Of a DNA stretch of 11,006 nucleotides, positions 7,022 through 11,006 are shown in pieces. A program made the translations under genes and the position numbers. Source of the stretch: Porphyromonadaceae bacterium (GTDB lineage Bacteria > Bacteroidota > Bacteroidia > Bacteroidales > CAMTPD01); NCBI GenBank assembly GCA_003447595.1, contig DLYT01000146.1, positions 58,609 to 69,614 on the forward strand, read 5' to 3'. Each line of letters starts with the position of its first letter. Positions within the stretch are counted from its first letter, which is position 1. The notes under the pieces are model-generated. The model was not told where the DNA came from. It saw nothing but the letters and a program-made list of their open reading frames with translations, and ran no database searches.

Positions 7022-9022
7022 TTATGGTTCCAATATGTATAGATCGTTTCGTTTGTCGGATACGATAAAGAGAAAGCGTTCGTAATGTCTTAATATATCA
7101 CTGATGATTTCTTCTTTTGTGAAATACTGGATGTCATACCCATTTCTACCGTCTCCGAAATATGTAAAAGGAATAAAGGTATTTTGTGATTCAATGGACG
7201 GAGCATTGACCTCGTTGATCAAGTTTTCCGAAATATTTCGTTTCTGAGCTTTTACTCCATAGGTGAAATTTTTCATAGACTGATGTTCTATTGATAATTG
7301 TATGTGTGGACTTCCCGAAAGGTTTATTTTAATTTCAGCTTCTATCCCTTGTTCTGATAGCTCGATTGAAAGCTCTTCGAATGCAGGGGAAACAGTCTTT
7401 TGTATAAACTCTTTGATGTCTGTTTTTTGTGAGTAAGTAAGAATACTACGCAGACGTTTCTTCCAGAATTTACCAGTCCAGTTGTGCGTCGAGTGAGAAA
7501 ATCCGGTCGTATTGTAGCGATGATCTATGTAAAGAGCTGACAGAAGATTATAGCAAAATAGAAGCATTAGAATAGAAAATGGCAATGCAATAATCAATGT
7601 TGTAGTTTGCAGTGACGCTAATCCTCCTACATTTAAAAGGATAAGTGCTGTAGAGCCAAGTAGAACTCCCCAGAATATTGTTTGCCACGCAGGGGATTTG
7701 TCTGCATTCTTTGTGGCAATATTATTAAGTATGTATATTCCCGAATCGGCAGAAGTGACGAAAAAGATACAGATAATGAAAAGAGCTCCAATACTACTGA
7801 TGAAGCTAAATGGTAGCATTTGTAAAAATCTAAAAAGCATGATGTCGGGATTGTTGACGAGCTTACTAAGTGCGTTTGTTCCAGAAAGAATATCTAGTTG
7901 TATGGCACTAGAGCCGAAGATCGTCATCCAGACGAAATTAAAAATAGACGGAATGATTAATACGGCTATAATGAACTCTCTGATGGTGCGTCCTTTCGAA
8001 ATTTTAGCAATAAATAGCCCAACATATGGAGACCAAGAGATCCACCAAGCCCAATATAATATTGTCCAGTTGGTAAACCATTTGAGTCGCTCGGCTTCAT
8101 AAACGTGGGTATCGAATGTGAGAGACGTAAATTTATTGATGTAAAAGCCTATGCCTTCAGAAAATGCACTCAGAAGATAGACGGTTGGTCCGGCGAGCAA
8201 GACAAATAAAAGTAAAATAATAGCTGAAACGATGTTGATCTGGCTTAGCATTTTCACCCCTTTGCTAAGGCCCGAAAGTGCTGATACAATAGCAGTACTC
8301 ATAACCAATACAACAATGATAACTTGATATTTAAAATCACTTTCGGGTAAAATACCAAGACTTACTAATCCTGCATTTAACTGTACTACGCCAAATCCCA
8401 GTGTTGTTGTAATCCCAAAGAAAGTGCTGCACAAAGCAAAGATATCGGTGAGATCGCCAATTTTTCCGTAAATCCGATCTTTAAGCAATGGATATAAAGC
8501 ACTGCGAAGTGAAAGCGGAAGTCGGTAACGATAAGCAAAGTATGCCAGAGTAAGACCTATAACAGCATAAACCGACCACGCATGTATACCCCAGTGGAAG
8601 AATGTATATAGCTGAGCATTTTTAGCTTTGGATGCTGCATCTAGAGCTGTATGAATAGATTCGGTATTGAAGTGCGCTATAGGTTCGGCTACACCGAAAT
8701 ACATAAGTCCGATACCCATTCCTGCGGCAAAAAGCATCGATATCCAGGAGAAGAATGAGTATTCGGGTTTCGAAGTGTTTGATCCTAATTTAATATTCCC
8801 ATATTTACTGATAACAAGGAAAAGTAGAAAGAATATGAAGATTGAGACAACCATCACGTATAACCAGCTTAAGTTGCGGAAGATATTGTCTTGTATGGAT
8901 GTAAGTAATTTATAAGCGCTATCAGGCCATATTCCTGAAAAAACAGAAAGTCCGATGATAACAAATAAACTAGGTAATAAAATAGATAGCGAGAAAGTAG
9001 GTTTTAAATTCCTAATATTCAT
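7022..9022 (-). CDS. BCCT-family betaine/carnitine/choline transporter with BetT-like C-terminal domain
   Basis: This is an inner-membrane secondary transporter of the betaine-choline-carnitine family, importing quaternary amines such as choline or glycine betaine with an ion gradient. It has 666 residues with about 12 membrane segments across 10-495. Hallmarks are GMGIGLMYFGVAEP (101-114), the helix-4 aromatic set in HWGIHAWSVY (Trp144, Trp149, Tyr152) and the tryptophan box YWAWWISWSPYVGLF (323-337), equivalent to the BetP substrate-binding residues. RISRGRTIREF-type sequence follows (340-350). Residues ~500-666 form a soluble tail ending with GYDIQYFTKEEIISDILRHYERFLFI, resembling the C-terminal domain of BetT-type choline transporters of ~670 residues rather than shorter members. 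ATG 9022 gives a normal short N-terminus. It is transcribed away from the secreted phosphodiesterase gene. Substrate and coupling ion are not determined. Confidence 0.95.
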   Translation of the reverse strand: MNIRNLKPTFSLSILLPSLFVIIGLSVFSGIWPDSAYKLLTSIQDNIFRNLSWLYVMVVSIFIFFLLFLVISKYGNIKLGSNTSKPEYSFFSWISMLFAAGMGIGLMYFGVAEPIAHFNTESIHTALDAASKAKNAQLYTFFHWGIHAWSVYAVIGLTLAYFAYRYRLPLSLRSALYPLLKDRIYGKIGDLTDIFALCSTFFGITTTLGFGVVQLNAGLVSLGILPESDFKYQVIIVVLVMSTAIVSALSGLSKGVKMLSQINIVSAIILLLFVLLAGPTVYLLSAFSEGIGFYINKFTSLTFDTHVYEAERLKWFTNWTILYWAWWISWSPYVGLFIAKISKGRTIREFIIAVLIIPSIFNFVWMTIFGSSAIQLDILSGTNALSKLVNNPDIMLFRFLQMLPFSFISSIGALFIICIFFVTSADSGIYILNNIATKNADKSPAWQTIFWGVLLGSTALILLNVGGLASLQTTTLIIALPFSILMLLFCYNLLSALYIDHRYNTTGFSHSTHNWTGKFWKKRLRSILTYSQKTDIKEFIQKTVSPAFEELSIELSEQGIEAEIKINLSGSPHIQLSIEHQSMKNFTYGVKAQKRNISENLINEVNAPSIESQNTFIPFTYFGDGRNGYDIQYFTKEEIISDILRHYERFLFIVSDKRNDLYILEP

Positions 9023-9374
9023 AGAATAGAGATTTTAGATATCAGACACGAGAATTTAAAGCAAATCAAATGCTTAAGTGTCGATATGGATTATACTTGA
9101 AATTTCTTCGATGTGGCTAAGTGTCGAAGTTGAGATGGGGAAAATGATTAAAATTGTAGTGATTTTAGAAATACGTCCCCGCATTTGTGATAGTACAAAG
9201 TTAATAAGAATAAAATGGACTCACGGTTTAATTAATATTTGTTGTGCTAAATTGGCACAGATTTCAGTTTGCCTCTTTGTGGGAAGAATGTCGATTAACC
9301 GAGATTATATAAAACAAATTATTATAAAATTGTGTTTATGTAGTAGTGATTGGATCTATCTAAAATCTAATACG
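9023..9374. other. Divergent intergenic region between the BCCT and GDPD genes
   Basis: This 352-bp spacer must contain both promoters. On the minus strand a perfect -7 box TAACTTTG is present (9203-9196), but no TTTG is found at the -33 spacing, so it is only a weak candidate for the BCCT gene. On the plus strand no full consensus promoter is visible before 9375. A direct repeat TAAGTGTCGA occurs at 9075-9084 and 9118-9127, and a small inverted repeat CTTCGA/TCGAAG at 9106-9111 and 9124-9129; either could be a regulator site. A stretch open in the GDPD frame begins at GTG 9078, but it lacks any recognisable domain and precedes a clear signal peptide, so I do not call it coding. Confidence 0.6.
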
Positions 9375-10136
9375 ATGAAATGTGTTTTTATACAACTGTG
9401 TTTAACTTTGATTTGTTTTGGTATGAATGCTCAAAATACAAAAGTGATTGCTCATAGAGGCTATTGGAAGAAAGATGGCTCTGCTCAAAACTCAATTTCA
9501 GCTTTACAAAACGCTGCTGAATTGAAAGTATATGGTTCTGAATTTGATGTTTGGCTTACAGGAGATAATAGGCTTGTTGTGAACCATGATAAAAAGTTTC
9601 AAGGACATGATATGGAACACATCACATTTGCACAAGCAGTAAAAGTAAAGCTTGGCAATGGTGAAAGTATGCCTACGCTGAGTGAATATTTCAGTGAGGC
9701 TTTGGATCATCCCGAACTGCATTTGGTACTTGAGTTGAAATCGCATGTTTCGGACGAGCGCGAAAAAGAAGCTGTAATTGGTATTGCAAAACTGATAAAG
9801 GCTTATGGAGTAGCAGATCGAACCGATTTTATTGCTTTCTCTTTGAATGCTGTAAAGGAGTTTGTGAAAGTAATGCCCGATGCCGATGTGTATTATCTCG
9901 AAGGTGATATGGAGCCGGCTAAGCTAAAAGAAATCGGATGTGCCGGTCTTGATTATAACATCCATACGATCAAAACCCATCCTGAGTGGATAAAAGAAGC
10001 TCATGATCTAGGGTTGAAAGTAAATGTGTGGACAGTCAATAATCGTGAGGATATGGAGTTCTTGATAGCACAAGGGGTAGACTTTATCACGACAGACGAA
10101 CCTCAATTATTGATGGAGATTCTCGAAGAGAAATAG
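9375..10136 (+). CDS. Secreted glycerophosphodiester phosphodiesterase (GDPD family)
   Basis: This is a TIM-barrel phosphodiesterase that hydrolyses glycerophosphodiesters, for example glycerophosphocholine, to glycerol-3-phosphate plus the alcohol; metal dependence is typical of the family. ATG 9375 gives 253 residues, normal for a single-domain enzyme. Residues 1-20 form a signal peptide ending GMNAQ, so the enzyme is expected in the periplasm. Motifs in order: AHRG (26-29), Glu56 and Asp58 in SEFDVW, NHD (70-72, catalytic His71), LELK (119-122, metal-binding Glu120), NVWTVN (217-222) and TTDEP (239-243). The usual PENT motif is replaced by AQNS (37-40), a variation seen in Bacteroidota members. 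It is divergent from the BCCT transporter gene and followed by a strong terminator, so it is monocistronic. A longer in-frame start at GTG 9078 is possible but would bury the signal peptide. Confidence 0.92.
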   Translation: MKCVFIQLCLTLICFGMNAQNTKVIAHRGYWKKDGSAQNSISALQNAAELKVYGSEFDVWLTGDNRLVVNHDKKFQGHDMEHITFAQAVKVKLGNGESMPTLSEYFSEALDHPELHLVLELKSHVSDEREKEAVIGIAKLIKAYGVADRTDFIAFSLNAVKEFVKVMPDADVYYLEGDMEPAKLKEIGCAGLDYNIHTIKTHPEWIKEAHDLGLKVNVWTVNNREDMEFLIAQGVDFITTDEPQLLMEILEEK

Positions 10137-10147
10137 CATAGATATAA

Positions 10148-10181
10148 AAAGCCGACTAGTCAGAAATGATTAGTCGGCTTT
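10148..10181. terminator. Bidirectional intrinsic terminator between GDPD and ygiQ-like genes
   Basis: AAAGCCGACTAGTCA (10148-10162) pairs with TGATTAGTCGGCTTT (10167-10181), a 15-bp stem with one wobble pair and a GAAA tetraloop. The outer A-run and T-run give each strand a U-rich tail. The converging stops are at 10136 and 10203, so it serves both genes. Confidence 0.9.
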
Positions 10182-10202
10182 CTTCGTATATAGAGTAGGG
10201 TG

Positions 10203-11006
10203 TTATCTGTTGTTTTTGCGGAAGAGTTTGTCGAGTAGATCCGGACGGTTCATCTTACGCAAAGAGTTTGTAATATCTTTTCGGTATTCAGGCATGTACC
10301 AGAAGAAATATTTACGTTGTCCAAGCTTCTGCTCTTTTGTTTTTGCCGTAAAGACTTTCTCCAATGTATACGGATTATAACCGGTATAATACATCTCCGT
10401 TGCCAATGTCATAGGAGTTGGGGTAAAGTCTTGTACTTGCTCAAGCTTGAAGTTTAGGTTTTTGGTAAGTACAGCCAATGATGCCATATCTTCTTCGGTA
10501 CAACCAGGGTGACTGGAGATGAAATATGGAATAAGCTGTTGTTTCATTCCCTTCTTCGCGTTTACACGATTGAATATTGTAGTAAACTCTTCAAATAACT
10601 TGAAAGATGGTTTACGCATCATTCCCAAAACTTGATCAGAGGTATGTTCCGGTGCCACCTTTAGTCGGCCCGAAACGTGCTTTTCGATCAGTTCTTCCGT
10701 ATATTGATCAGCTGCTTTTTTTAGCTTACTATCTTCGTATTTATGTAACAGCAAGTCGTATCGAACACCACTTCCGATAAATGCCTTCTTAATTCCATGT
10801 ATTTTCTCCACTGAAGCAAAAACATCAAGCAGCGCGCTGTGATCGGCGTTGAGATTCTTACATACGCGAGGGAATACACATGAAGGTTTCTTACATTTAG
10901 CACAAATCGAAGTATCCTTCCCTTTCATTGCGTACATATTGGCCGATGGTCCGCCCAAGTCACTTAAATATCCTTTGAAGTCGGGCATTTCGGTTATAGC
11001 TTCCAC
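10203..11006 (-). CDS. ygiQ: YgiQ/UPF0313-family radical SAM protein, C-terminal part (cut by window edge)
   Basis: This is the last 267 codons of a YgiQ-family protein, a conserved radical SAM protein of unknown reaction. E. coli YgiQ is ~740 residues, so about the N-terminal 60 percent, including the CxxxCxxC iron-sulfur motif, lies right of base 11006. The apparent first codon at the edge (GTG) is an internal valine, not a start. Visible family sequence: GYLSDLGGPSANMY (12-25 of the fragment), SGVRYD, LKVAPEHTSDQVLGMM, QLIPYFISSHPGCTEEDM, LEQVQDFTPTPMTLATEMYYTGYNP. A cysteine cluster CAKCKKPSCVFPRVC gives Cys35, 38, 43 and 49, which might bind an extra cluster (inference). The gene ends with Arg and a TAA at 10205-10203, followed by the shared terminator. 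No functional link to its neighbours is evident. Confidence 0.93.
   Translation of the reverse strand: MEAITEMPDFKGYLSDLGGPSANMYAMKGKDTSICAKCKKPSCVFPRVCKNLNADHSALLDVFASVEKIHGIKKAFIGSGVRYDLLLHKYEDSKLKKAADQYTEELIEKHVSGRLKVAPEHTSDQVLGMMRKPSFKLFEEFTTIFNRVNAKKGMKQQLIPYFISSHPGCTEEDMASLAVLTKNLNFKLEQVQDFTPTPMTLATEMYYTGYNPYTLEKVFTAKTKEQKLGQRKYFFWYMPEYRKDITNSLRKMNRPDLLDKLFRKNNR

Noticed and set aside
7698..8102. 134-codon open frame on the plus strand inside the BCCT gene
   Set aside because: It is antisense to conserved transporter motifs including the tryptophan box; it is a shadow of the real gene.

Overview
The window is AT-rich bacterial DNA from a Bacteroidota, most likely the order Bacteroidales. 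The evidence is an adjacent SusC/SusD pair, lipoproteins with Bacteroidota-style signal sequences, a candidate TTTG-N19-TAnnTTTG promoter, and start codons without Shine-Dalgarno sequences. Genus cannot be fixed from the sequence alone.

Layout: (1) Positions 1-759 hold no convincing gene but are rich in repeats. A pair of ~35-bp inverted repeats (1-36 and 286-320) encloses ~250 bp with several short dyads. It is followed by an 11-bp-arm inverted repeat (339-372), two tandem 22-bp repeats (401-444), a further inverted repeat (455-506) and a candidate promoter (641-671). (2) Positions 760-6927 are a compact polysaccharide-utilisation-type locus on the plus strand: a SusC-type TonB-dependent transporter, a SusD-type surface lipoprotein 14 bp downstream, then a GH43 glycosidase lipoprotein. 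A strong hairpin lies between SusD and GH43. No regulator is encoded in the window. (3) A bidirectional terminator separates GH43 from a leftward BCCT-family transporter (7022-9022). (4) Divergent from the BCCT gene, across ~350 bp, is a secreted glycerophosphodiester phosphodiesterase (9375-10136). (5) After another bidirectional terminator, the leftward 3' portion of a YgiQ-family radical SAM gene runs off the right edge.

Functionally, SusC/SusD would bind and import an oligosaccharide through the outer membrane, and the GH43 enzyme would trim arabinose- or xylose-type residues from it. The BCCT/GDPD pair suggests a second module: periplasmic hydrolysis of glycerophosphodiesters such as glycerophosphocholine, with uptake of the released quaternary amine. 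That link is inferred from gene adjacency and family functions. I found no clear new system. The least explained signals are the inverted-repeat-bounded segment at the left edge and the phased repeats upstream of susC.
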